Assembly (NCBI RefSeq): GCF_002939185.1
Contig: NZ_POVL01000003.1
Span: 62,001-126,000 of the forward strand
Length of the DNA: 64,000 nt
Direction: 5' to 3'
DNA from: Enterobacter sichuanensis
GTDB lineage: Bacteria > Pseudomonadota > Gammaproteobacteria > Enterobacterales > Enterobacteriaceae
This document shows, piece by piece, positions 22,629 through 30,328 of the stretch. Both the position numbers and the translations under genes were made by a program. Position 1 is the first letter of the stretch; each line of letters starts with the position of its first letter. Under the pieces are notes generated by a model that was given only the letters and a program-made list of their open reading frames with translations, did not search any database and was not told the origin of the DNA.

Positions 22629-23615
22629 TTAGAGGACGATCTCGCGCTGGCTTCGCAGCGATTCCAGCGCTTTATCCGCGAGGTACAGCGCACGTTCACC
22701 ATCATTGCCGCTGCAGTCAGGTACCGCTTCGCCGCGCAGGACCGCGACAAAGTGTTCCCATTCCGCGGCGTAAGCGGATTTGTAGCGCTGCAGGAAGAAG
22801 TGTTCCGGCAGCGCGCTGGTGCAGCCCTGTTTGCCGTAGTGCTGCACCTGGTTTTCCAGAATGTTGCCCGCGCACAGCAGCCCTTCGGAGCCGTGCAGCT
22901 CCAGGCGCTGGTCATAGCCATACGAGGAGCGGCGGCTGTTGACGATGGTCGCCATCGCGCCGGAGGCATATTTCAGAACGATAAACGCGGTATCGATATC
23001 TCCCGCCTCGCCAATCGCCGGATCCACCAGGTTGCTGCCCTGGGCATACACCGACACCGGCTCTTCCCCCATAATGAAGCGCGCCATGTCAAAGTCGTGG
23101 ATGGTCATATCGCGGAACATGCCGCCGGAGACGCGCACGTACTCCGCAGGCGGCGGAGACGGATCGCGGGAGATAATGAGCAGTGATTCCGGCTTGCCGA
23201 TGCGCCCGGCCTGAGCCTCGGTTTTCACGCGGCGGAACTGCGGGTCAAAGCGGCGGTTAAAGCCAATGAACAGCGGCACGTCGTACTCTTTGACCACCTT
23301 CAGGCAGTCGCGCACGCGGGCAAGGTCGAGGTGTACCGGCTTTTCACAGAAGATGGCCTTGCCGTGGCGGGCGGCCATTTCAATCAGGTCCGCGTGGGTG
23401 TCGGTGGCAGAGGCAATCAGCACGGCATGAACGTTAGGGTCGGTCATCGCCTCAGTCAGGCTCTGCTGGCGGGCCTGATACTGCGTGGCGAGACGGGTGG
23501 CAAATTCCTGATTCGGGTCAACCACGGACCAGAGCGTGGTCGCGCTGTGGCTGGCGATGTTAGCTGCATGTACCTGGCCAATTCGGCCAGCGCCCAGTAA
23601 AGCAATGTTAAACAT
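22629..23615 (-). CDS. iolG: Myo-inositol 2-dehydrogenase
   Basis: NAD-dependent oxidation of myo-inositol to 2-keto-myo-inositol, the first step of the pathway. 328 residues; Rossmann motif IALLGAGRIGQVHAANIA, the family signature IFCEKPVHLDL with the catalytic Lys, and the active-site segment GGMFRDMTIHDFDMARF with conserved Asp and His. It is the first gene of the leftward operon iolG-binding protein-ATPase-permease-dehydrogenase-iolC-iolE-iolB. The promoter region upstream holds a motif shared with the iolA promoter (23665-23682), probably the IolR site. Confidence 0.95.
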   Translation of the reverse strand: MFNIALLGAGRIGQVHAANIASHSATTLWSVVDPNQEFATRLATQYQARQQSLTEAMTDPNVHAVLIASATDTHADLIEMAARHGKAIFCEKPVHLDLARVRDCLKVVKEYDVPLFIGFNRRFDPQFRRVKTEAQAGRIGKPESLLIISRDPSPPPAEYVRVSGGMFRDMTIHDFDMARFIMGEEPVSVYAQGSNLVDPAIGEAGDIDTAFIVLKYASGAMATIVNSRRSSYGYDQRLELHGSEGLLCAGNILENQVQHYGKQGCTSALPEHFFLQRYKSAYAAEWEHFVAVLRGEAVPDCSGNDGERALYLADKALESLRSQREIVL

Positions 23616-23664
23616 AACGGCTCCCGGTGTTGGTGAATGCTGTGAACTAACGACCCTATAAATA

Positions 23665-23682
23665 AAACATTTATTTCATTTT
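23665..23682. promoter_or_regulatory. Candidate IolR operator upstream of iolG
   Basis: AAACATTTATTTCATTTT, 50 bases upstream of the iolG start. It agrees at 15 of 18 positions, in the same orientation relative to the gene, with the sequence 64 bases upstream of iolA (27422-27439). The two iol transcription units sharing this motif and the adjacent iolR gene suggest a common regulator site; that IolR binds here is inference. Confidence 0.5.
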
Positions 23683-23785
23683 TATAAATAGTGAAAATTA
23701 TGTTTTTGAGCGTGAGTTAACACTTTTGAGATGAATGAGATAAATTCTGTTATCAATCTCACAACATGGAAGACGGAGCTGCTCA

Positions 23786-23883
23786 CCCCTCACCCCGGCC
23801 TTCTCCCCAAAGGGACGAGGGAGAAAAGACTGCACCAAACCCTAACCCTCTCCCCTTTGGGGAGAGGGTTAGGGTGAGGGGAA
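23786..23883. repeat. Large inverted repeat between iolD and the iolG promoter
   Basis: A 98-base element bounded by CCCCTCACCC and GGGTGAGGGG. Its right part is a perfect 16-bp hairpin (23840-23855 with 23859-23874, loop TTT) built on CCCTAACCCTCTCCCC. The left part is a degenerate version (CTCCCCAAAGGGACGAGGG). This type of dispersed palindrome is common in Enterobacter and Klebsiella intergenic DNA. It follows the iolD stop by about 30 bases and may terminate that transcript. Confidence 0.7.
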
Positions 23884-23915
23884 AATGAAATGAAAATTTC
23901 GTTACGAGGGAAAAC

Positions 23916-25841
23916 TTAATACTGACGGGCTTTTTTCACCTGCGCCTGCGTTTGCTCCGCGGCTTCGCGCACCGCTGGTGACGCCGCCACCTGCGCATCA
24001 CCGGTACGCCACCACGAGGCATAATCGTGGGTCATGGTCTTCGGCAGCACCTTGATGTCGAGCAGCGTGGGGCCAGAATGCGCGCGGGACGCCTCCAGCG
24101 CTGCCACCAGGCTTTGCTCATCGTGCACCCGCAACGCGCGGCAGCCGTAGCTTTCCGCGTTTTGCGCAAAATCGACCTTCACCAGCGGCCCGTCAAGCTG
24201 CCCGGTTTCCGGATTGCGATGGCGGTTTTCCGTGCCAAAGCTGCCCATGCCGTGCCCCATCTGCAGGTTGTTGATGCAGCCGAAGCTAGCGTTATCAAAC
24301 AGCAGAACGGTGATCTTAATGCCCTCCTGCACCGCGGTTTGCAGCTCGGAGTGCAGCATCATGTAGGAGCCATCCCCAACCATGGCGTACACCGGCTGCC
24401 CGGGTCGGGCGAGCTTCGCGCCAATGGCTGCGGCAATCTCGTAGCCCATGCAGGAGTAGCCGTACTCCAGATGGTAGGTGTCAGGCGTTTTGACCTGCCA
24501 GAGGCGCTGTAAATCTCCCGGCAGCGATCCAGCCGCCCCCACCACGATGGCGTTATCTTCCACATGCTGGTTGATGAGCCCCAGCACCCGCGTCTGGGTC
24601 AGGCGGGTGTTGAGCGTCTCGCCGTATTCCGCCAGTTGCGCATCGAGATGCCCTGCCACTTCAGGCGCGTCGTCAGGACGCCACTGGCGATCCCACAGGC
24701 GGCGGCACTCGTCGCGCCAGGTGGATTTCGCCTGAACGATCGCCTCTCCCCAGCCGCTGCGGTACTCCCTGAGCGCGTGGGTTAAGGCCTGCAGCCCGGT
24801 TTGGGCATCGGCAATCAGCGCGGTGGCGTCCAGCTTCAGGGCGTCAAATTCGGCCACGTTCAGCAGCAGAAATTCCACGTCCGGATGGCAAAATAGCGTC
24901 TTGGAACCGGTGGTAAAGTCCGTCAGGCGCGTGCCGATGCCGATCACCAGGTCGGCCTGCGGGGCGAGCTGGTTGGCGGCCATTCCGCCCGTCACGCCTA
25001 CCCCGCCCAGATTAAGTGGGTGGTCACTTACCAGCGCCCCCTTTCCGGCCTGGGTTTCAGCAAACGGCAGCTGCAGCGTCTCGACAAATTCGCGAAACGC
25101 CTCATGCGCGCCGGAATAGCGCACGCCGCCGCCGCACACCACCAGCGGCCGACGTTTACGGGCGATCAGCGCCCGCGCCTGCGCCAGACGCTGCGGGTCA
25201 GGCGGACGACGCTCGATGTGATGCACGCGACGCGCAAAGAAGCTTAGCGGGTAATCCCATGCTTCCCCCTGCACGTCCTGTGGCAGGCAAATCGTCACTG
25301 CACCGGTATCTGCCGGGTCAGTAAGCGTTCGCATCGCGTTTAGCATCGCGCTCATGAGTTGCTCCGGGCGGTTGATACGGTCCCAGTAGCGGGAGACCGG
25401 ACGGAAGCAGTCGTTGGTGCTGATGCTGAGATCGTGATACTGCTCAATCTGCTGCAGCACCGGGTCAGGCTGGCGGCTGGCGTAGATGTCTCCTGGCAGC
25501 AGCAACAGCGGAATGCGGTTTGCCGTAGCGGTCGCCGCGGCGGTGATCATATTGGCGGCCCCCGGCCCGACGGAGGAGGTGACGGCGAAAATGCGCTGAC
25601 GACGGTGCTGTCTGGCGAATCCCGTCGCCATGTGGGCGATGCCCTGCTCGTTGCAGCCCTGCATCACCTGCAGATGGCCGGGATCCTGCTCCAGCGCCTG
25701 GCCGATACCGAGCACGTTGCCGTGTCCAAAGATAGTGGCGACGCCCTCCACGAAGGGCGTTTCGTTGCCGTCAACGCTGACATATTGTTGGTTAAGGAAT
25801 CTGACCAGCGCCTGGGCCATGGTCATTCGTTCGGTTTGCAT
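23916..25841 (-). CDS. iolD: 3D-(3,5/4)-trihydroxycyclohexane-1,2-dione hydrolase
   Basis: Thiamine-diphosphate enzyme that opens the ring of the IolE product to give 5-deoxy-D-glucuronate. 641 residues, usual for IolD. The acetolactate-synthase-like layout is visible: PYR domain with the glutamate-bearing segment [14 protein letters not shown], central nucleotide-fold domain ([18 protein letters not shown]), and the PP domain with the ThDP motif [19 protein letters not shown] and [23 protein letters not shown] at 25841 follows AGGAGGTGTT. It is 11 bases after iolA and transcribed from the iolA promoter, separate from the iolG operon. Confidence 0.95.
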   Translation of the reverse strand: MQTERMTMAQALVRFLNQQYVSVDGNETPFVEGVATIFGHGNVLGIGQALEQDPGHLQVMQGCNEQGIAHMATGFARQHRRQRIFAVTSSVGPGAANMITAAATATANRIPLLLLPGDIYASRQPDPVLQQIEQYHDLSISTNDCFRPVSRYWDRINRPEQLMSAMLNAMRTLTDPADTGAVTICLPQDVQGEAWDYPLSFFARRVHHIERRPPDPQRLAQARALIARKRRPLVVCGGGVRYSGAHEAFREFVETLQLPFAETQAGKGALVSDHPLNLGGVGVTGGMAANQLAPQADLVIGIGTRLTDFTTGSKTLFCHPDVEFLLLNVAEFDALKLDATALIADAQTGLQALTHALREYRSGWGEAIVQAKSTWRDECRRLWDRQWRPDDAPEVAGHLDAQLAEYGETLNTRLTQTRVLGLINQHVEDNAIVVGAAGSLPGDLQRLWQVKTPDTYHLEYGYSCMGYEIAAAIGAKLARPGQPVYAMVGDGSYMMLHSELQTAVQEGIKITVLLFDNASFGCINNLQMGHGMGSFGTENRHRNPETGQLDGPLVKVDFAQNAESYGCRALRVHDEQSLVAALEASRAHSGPTLLDIKVLPKTMTHDYASWWRTGDAQVAASPAVREAAEQTQAQVKKARQY

Positions 25842-25852
25842 AACACCTCCTG

Positions 25853-27358
25853 TCAGCCCAGCGTCGGCATGGAGAACGCCGCGCCGGTCTCCTGCTGCAT
25901 TTCCGGCCAGCGCGCGGTGATGGTTTTCATTCGGGTGTAGAAACGCACGCCGTCGTTGCCGTGAACGTTGAGCGCGCCAAAAATCGAGCGCTTCCAGCCG
26001 CCGAAGCTGTGGAATGCCATCGGCACCGGGATCGGCACGTTGACGCCCACCATACCCGCCTGCACCTCTTCGCAGAAGCGGCGTGCGCAGCCGCCGTCAC
26101 GGGTGAAAATGGCCGAGCCATTACCATATTCATGGCGGTTAATCAGGTCCACCGCGCTGGCGTAATCTGCTACGCGCACCACAGAAAGCACCGGACCAAA
26201 AATCTCTTCTTTATAGATGGTCATCTCCGGGGTGACGTTATCGAACAGCGTCGGCCCGACAAAATAGCCCTGCTCGTGGCCCTTCACGCTGAAGCCGCGA
26301 CCGTCCACGCGAAGCGTCGCCCCCTGCGCTTCCCCGCTGTCGATATAGCCCAGCACCTTGCTGCGGTGCGCGGAGGAGATGAGCGGCCCCATTTCGTTCT
26401 CCGGCGTCTGGTCCAGTCCTGGCCCAACGCGCAGCGCGGCAATCTGTTTTTCCAGCCGGGCGCAGAGCTCATCGGCGGCTTTATCCCCCACCGCCAGCAC
26501 CACCGAGAGCGCCATGCAGCGCTCGCCCGCCGCACCGTAGGCCGCGCCCATAATGGCGTTGGTCGCCATCTCCATGTCGGCATCCGGCATTAAAATGCAG
26601 TGGTTTTTCGCCCCGCCCAGCGCCTGACAGCGCTTCCCGTGGGCAGACGCGGTCTGGTAAATGTATTCGGCAATCGGCGTGGAGCCGACAAAGCTCACCG
26701 CCTGCACGCGCGGGTCGGTCAGGAGCACGTCGACGGACTCCTTGTCACCCTGCACCACGTTGAACACGCCGTCCGGCAGGCCGGCCTCTTTCAGCAGCTG
26801 CGCCAGCGCCAGCGCCAGCGAAGGGTCTTTTTCCGACGGCTTCAGCACGAAGGTGTTGCCGGTCGCCAGGGCGATCGGGAACATCCACATCGGCACCATC
26901 GCCGGGAAGTTAAACGGCGTGATCCCGACGCAGACGCCGAGCGGCTGCATCAGCGAGTGGCTGTCAACGCCGGTACCGACGTTCGCCGAGTGTTCACCCT
27001 TTTGCAGATGCGGAATGCCGCAGGCAAATTCCACCACTTCCAGGCCGCGGGTCAGTTCGCCCACCGCATCGGAGAAGACCTTGCCATGCTCTTCGCTGAT
27101 GAGGCGGGCCAGGCGCTCCATATTCTCTTCCAGCAGCGCCTTGAAGCGGAACATCACGCGCGCGCGCTTAAGCGGAGCATGGCGCGCCCACGAAGGAAAC
27201 GCCTGCTGCGCGGCGGCAATCGCCTGCTCCGTTTCCTGTGCCGTACTCATCACCACCTGGCGGATCTGCTCGCCGGTGGCCGGGTTGAAGATCGCCTGAA
27301 CGCGCTGGCCTGAACCGGTGACACATTCGCCGTGAATAAAATTCGCTACCGTCTCCAT
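25853..27358 (-). CDS. iolA: Methylmalonate/malonate-semialdehyde dehydrogenase (CoA-acylating)
   Basis: Last step of the pathway: oxidises malonate semialdehyde with NAD and CoA to acetyl-CoA and CO2. 501 residues, aldehyde-dehydrogenase superfamily. The cofactor region is [18 protein letters not shown] and [11 protein letters not shown], the glycine-rich loop [12 protein letters not shown], and the catalytic cysteine is in [12 protein letters not shown]. The MmsA-type class lacks the general-base glutamate of ordinary aldehyde dehydrogenases, and here that position reads [15 protein letters not shown]. First gene of iolA-iolD, divergent from iolR; GAGAGGTTAAGG precedes the ATG. Confidence 0.95.
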   Translation of the reverse strand: METVANFIHGECVTGSGQRVQAIFNPATGEQIRQVVMSTAQETEQAIAAAQQAFPSWARHAPLKRARVMFRFKALLEENMERLARLISEEHGKVFSDAVGELTRGLEVVEFACGIPHLQKGEHSANVGTGVDSHSLMQPLGVCVGITPFNFPAMVPMWMFPIALATGNTFVLKPSEKDPSLALALAQLLKEAGLPDGVFNVVQGDKESVDVLLTDPRVQAVSFVGSTPIAEYIYQTASAHGKRCQALGGAKNHCILMPDADMEMATNAIMGAAYGAAGERCMALSVVLAVGDKAADELCARLEKQIAALRVGPGLDQTPENEMGPLISSAHRSKVLGYIDSGEAQGATLRVDGRGFSVKGHEQGYFVGPTLFDNVTPEMTIYKEEIFGPVLSVVRVADYASAVDLINRHEYGNGSAIFTRDGGCARRFCEEVQAGMVGVNVPIPVPMAFHSFGGWKRSIFGALNVHGNDGVRFYTRMKTITARWPEMQQETGAAFSMPTLG

Positions 27359-27421
27359 CCTTAACCTCTCGCTGTTGATACGTGACTTGACCTGAACACT
27401 GTGTACTGAACACTATATATG

Positions 27422-27439
27422 AAACAAATATTCCATTTT
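27422..27439. promoter_or_regulatory. Candidate IolR operator upstream of iolA
   Basis: AAACAAATATTCCATTTT, matching the iolG-upstream site at 15 of 18 positions and lying at a similar distance (64 bases) from its gene. A partial third copy, TTTCATTTTTA, lies at 27564-27574 upstream of iolR. Candidate common IolR site for the divergent iolA-iolR region. Confidence 0.5.
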
Positions 27440-27649
27440 AAGTTGAAATAAAATAAATGATGATTATTGTGATCAAGGATGGATTTTTATGTTAACAGCC
27501 AGCATCACTGACGCTGCGTGCGCTATTAAGGGATTTCGGGCGAGGAAATGACTGAAGCTTCTGTTTCATTTTTACTGCCAGATGGATGGCCGACATTTAA
27601 AAGACGCGGTTTTGCGTTTAGAATCATAAGACTGTATTTGGGGGATAAC

Positions 27650-28483
27650 ATGACGACAGCAACCAGCCTGAACGAACTGCAGCAGCAAATCCGCGATCGC
27701 TACGATAGCCTGAGCAAGAGGCTGCAGCAGGTCTCCCGCTATGTGCTGGATAACACCAACAGCGTGGCGTTTGACACGGTTGCGGTCATTGCTGAGCGCG
27801 CCGATGTGCCGCCGTCGACGCTGATCCGCTTTGCCAACGCCTTTGACTTCACCGGCTTCAACGAAATGAAACAGCTGTTTCGCATGAACCTGGTGGAGGA
27901 GACCGCCAGCTACAGTGACCGCGCCCGGCTGTTCCGCGAGATGGAGAGCGAGGCCGTGCCGGAAACGCCGCTCGATATCCTGCAGGAGTTCGCCCGTTCA
28001 AACGCGCAGGCGCTGCAGCAGCTGGCCGCCCGCGCCGAGCCGGAGATGCTGGAGCGCGCGGTACAGCTGCTGGCCGAGGCCGACACCATCTACATCGCCG
28101 GTCTGCGCCGCTCCTTTAGCGTCGCCGCGTATCTGACCTACGCCCTGAGTCACCTCGAATGCCGCCCGATTCTGCTCGACGGCATGGGCGGGATGCTGCG
28201 CGAGCAGATCAGCCGCATTAAGGCGCGCGACATTGTGGTGTCGATCAGCTTCTCGCCGTACGCGGAAGAGACGGTGATGGTCAGCGAAACCGCCGCCAGC
28301 GTCGGCGCGCGGCAGATTGTGATCACGGACAGCCAGATAAGCCCCCTGGCGACATTCAGCGATCTCTGCTTTGTGGTGAAAGAGGCGCAGGTGGACGCGT
28401 TTCGATCTCAGTCGGCGACGCTGTGTCTGGTGCAGTCGCTGGTGGTGGCGCTGGCGTATCGGTTGGGGGAAGGAGAAAAATAA
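27650..28483 (+). CDS. iolR: MurR/RpiR-family regulator of inositol genes
   Basis: 277 residues: an N-terminal RpiR helix-turn-helix (about 1-80; DTVAVIAERADVPPSTLIRFANAFDFTGFNEMKQLF) and a SIS sugar-phosphate-binding domain (about 125-265; ADTIYIAGLRRSFSVAAYLTYAL, IVVSISFSPYAEETV, QIVITDSQISPLA). In enterobacterial iol clusters IolR of this type represses the pathway until an intermediate accumulates; that role is assumed here from context. The start MTTATSLNELQQQ at 27650 follows GGGGGATAAC and is preferred to a longer frame from 27548. Divergent from iolA. Confidence 0.92.
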   Translation: MTTATSLNELQQQIRDRYDSLSKRLQQVSRYVLDNTNSVAFDTVAVIAERADVPPSTLIRFANAFDFTGFNEMKQLFRMNLVEETASYSDRARLFREMESEAVPETPLDILQEFARSNAQALQQLAARAEPEMLERAVQLLAEADTIYIAGLRRSFSVAAYLTYALSHLECRPILLDGMGGMLREQISRIKARDIVVSISFSPYAEETVMVSETAASVGARQIVITDSQISPLATFSDLCFVVKEAQVDAFRSQSATLCLVQSLVVALAYRLGEGEK

Positions 28484-28869
28484 GAATTCAGTAGCCATAA
28501 AGTCTGCACCGATTCTTACATGTGAAGGTTTAATGCCATATTAGCGACACTCGTTCATATGGCTTACCCATGACATATAGACATTTAATAACTCCCCGGA
28601 ATGTTGTCTTTAACGAGCGCTTCATTTTTCGGCGACTGTGGATGTCTTTCACATTTTAATCTGGGCCATTCGCACATTCCGAATAGTATATCCCGAAAGG
28701 ATCTGCTCTTTGGTGTAACCATTTATTTGATATAGATCTACTTTCTAAAACATCACAACCACTTTCGGATCCAATAGATTTAAATAAGCATCTTTTGTAT
28801 AGTTTACTTTTGATACCTGCACTATTTGCAGATAACATTAATAATTATCCATACAAGAAAGGATGACTC
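28484..28869. other. AT-rich gene-free stretch before the type VI cassette
   Basis: 386 bases, clearly richer in A+T than the iol genes to the left. It marks the left edge of the acquired segment. It contains a 60-codon open frame on the minus strand (28656-28838) without a ribosome site, which could be a gene remnant. The promoter of the tlde1 gene should lie in its right part. No repeat or att-like sequence was recognised. Confidence 0.6.
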
Positions 28870-29385
28870 ATGACTTTACATGGAAAGTTTACAATAAATG
28901 ATGCAGACTACTCGCCACTTGCATTTGATGGTATTGGTGTATTTATGGCATTTTCTGGTAACGGTGCATACAGGAACAAAGGAGCTTGTGGAATTATTCC
29001 AAACGTTGGACCGTTACCAAAAGGTAAATATTATATAGTAGACAGACCTAAAGGGAGTATGGCTAACAGGTTTAGAGCCTGGGGAGTCGATACATATAAA
29101 AGCACTTTTAGTTATCATGTTGACCATTCTGAATGGTTTGCTTTGTTTCGCGATGATGGAAATGTAGATGATTCGACTTTTTACGAAAGCGTAGCCAGAG
29201 GCGGATTCAGGCTACATCCCGGTCAGGTTTCAGAAGGGTGTATAACTTTACCAAGCCAATCAGATTACAATAGATTAAGAGATGCACTATTAAGAACAAA
29301 AAAAGAAAAGATCAAAGGCATTGATTTAGAATCCTATGGAACAATTGAGGTCATTATTGGTGGTTATCAGAAAACTTGCCCTTAG
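28870..29385 (+). CDS. Type VI secretion effector, Tlde1-type L,D-transpeptidase (DUF2778)
   Basis: 171 residues. It resembles Tlde1, a periplasm-acting toxin that cleaves or exchanges D-amino acids on peptidoglycan tetrapeptides and so blocks cell-wall synthesis in the target cell. The family features are FSGNGAYRNKGACG, GPLPKGKYYIVDRP, and the catalytic motif RLHPGQVSEGCITL with His116, Ser121 and Cys124. There is no signal peptide, as expected for a protein injected by a T6SS. ATG at 28870 has AAGAAAGG upstream. The next gene starts inside it and an Hcp gene follows, which supports the T6SS assignment. Low G+C suggests transfer. Confidence 0.88.
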   Translation: MTLHGKFTINDADYSPLAFDGIGVFMAFSGNGAYRNKGACGIIPNVGPLPKGKYYIVDRPKGSMANRFRAWGVDTYKSTFSYHVDHSEWFALFRDDGNVDDSTFYESVARGGFRLHPGQVSEGCITLPSQSDYNRLRDALLRTKKEKIKGIDLESYGTIEVIIGGYQKTCP

Positions 29386-29626
29386 AACGACTCTATTCAT
29401 CGGGATATTCGCTATTGTGTCATGGTTAGATGTTAGTTACTTAACTGAACATCCATTAATAAGTAACGAAACAGCCATTAGAATTTCCTGTTTGTTAAGC
29501 AACAACCCAGCACCCGAAGATATTTACTACAGTTATGATTATGCATTAATTTTATTTAACGTACTTATCTCTCTCTTCTTATACATTGTAACAGTGAAGT
29601 TATTTAAATTAACAAGGAGTAAATAA
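29360..29626 (+). CDS. Small membrane protein, probable immunity protein to the Tlde1 effector
   Basis: About 88 residues with two hydrophobic segments, near residues 6-22 (LRTTLFIGIFAIVSWL) and near 62-80 (YALILFNVLISLFLYIVTV), separated by a polar loop that could face the periplasm, where Tlde1 acts. GTG at 29360 is preferred because GAGG lies 9 bases upstream; an in-frame ATG at 29336 has no such site. Either way the gene begins inside the effector gene, so toxin and antidote are translationally coupled. No named family is recognised; the immunity role is inferred from position and topology. Confidence 0.7.
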   Translation: MVIRKLALRTTLFIGIFAIVSWLDVSYLTEHPLISNETAIRISCLLSNNPAPEDIYYSYDYALILFNVLISLFLYIVTVKLFKLTRSK

Positions 29627-29627
29627 A

Positions 29628-30119
29628 ATGCCTATCCCTCCCTATCTGTGGCTTAAAGATGACGGCGGCACATCAATCATAGGTTCTGTAGATGTTCAGG
29701 ATCGTGAAGGCTCTATCGAGGTAATCAGTATGGGTCATGGTGTTAATCTTCCCGTCGATACAGCCAATGGAAAGATAACCGGAATACGTCAACATTCAGC
29801 TTTTAACTTTGAAAAAGAAATTGATAGTTCCAGTCCCTATCTCTACAAAGCAGCCGCCACAGGACAAACATTAAAAAGTGCAGAAGTAAGATTTTATCAT
29901 ATCAATGATGCTGGCCAGGAGGTGTGCTATTACACCGTATTAATGGAAAATGTAAAAATAACGGGTGTTAATTGTGGTGTGCCCAATGTTAAATTATCAG
30001 GTAATGATAAGTTAAATCATATGGAATCCGTCTCTATGCAATATGAAAAAATCACATGGCGTATTGTAGATGGAAATATCCAATTCTCTGATTCGTGGTA
30101 CGAGAGGCCAACCGCCTAA
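29628..30119 (+). CDS. hcp: Hcp-family type VI secretion tube protein
   Basis: 163 residues, the length of Hcp1-family proteins. Hcp hexamers stack to form the inner tube of the T6SS and carry small effectors in their lumen. Family text: MPIPPYLWLKDDGG (start), GSIEVISMGHGVNLPVD, HSAFNFEKEIDSSSPYLYKA, and VSMQYEKITWRI near the C-terminus. AAGGAG precedes the ATG by a few bases. It starts one base after the membrane-protein stop, so the three genes form one operon. No other T6SS structural genes are in the window; this is an orphan hcp module that must work with a machine encoded elsewhere. Confidence 0.93.
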   Translation: MPIPPYLWLKDDGGTSIIGSVDVQDREGSIEVISMGHGVNLPVDTANGKITGIRQHSAFNFEKEIDSSSPYLYKAAATGQTLKSAEVRFYHINDAGQEVCYYTVLMENVKITGVNCGVPNVKLSGNDKLNHMESVSMQYEKITWRIVDGNIQFSDSWYERPTA

Positions 30120-30210
30120 ATCTCAGTCACGTCCTGTGATACATTGCACTGTAGAGCTATGCATTTCGTTGCTAGCAACTGTCAGATAATACTTGATACA
30201 AAAACAAAAA

Positions 30211-30230
30211 AGCCCGCAGTTACGCGGGCT
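30211..30230 (-). terminator. Intrinsic terminator of the 30329-34426 gene
   Basis: Hairpin AGCCCGC / GCGGGCT with loop AGTTAC on the plus strand; read on the minus strand it is followed by a T-run. It is about 100 bases after the large gene's stop. The 30 bases 30207-30236 repeat those at 34608-34637, the guaA terminator, with one difference. Confidence 0.85.
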
Positions 30231-30328
30231 TAGAGGAACTTTACTGCTTTCACGTACAGGCTGTTGCCAGACGTAAATAATCAAAATCGTCATACCATGA
30301 AGGGCAAATTTTGGCGATATTCTCACCT

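Noticed and set aside
28656-28838. 60-codon minus-strand frame in the AT-rich seam
   Set aside because: No ribosome site and no recognised family; kept only as a possible remnant.
30123-30326. 67-codon minus-strand frame between hcp and the giant gene
   Set aside because: It runs through the terminator hairpin and has no ribosome site or family.
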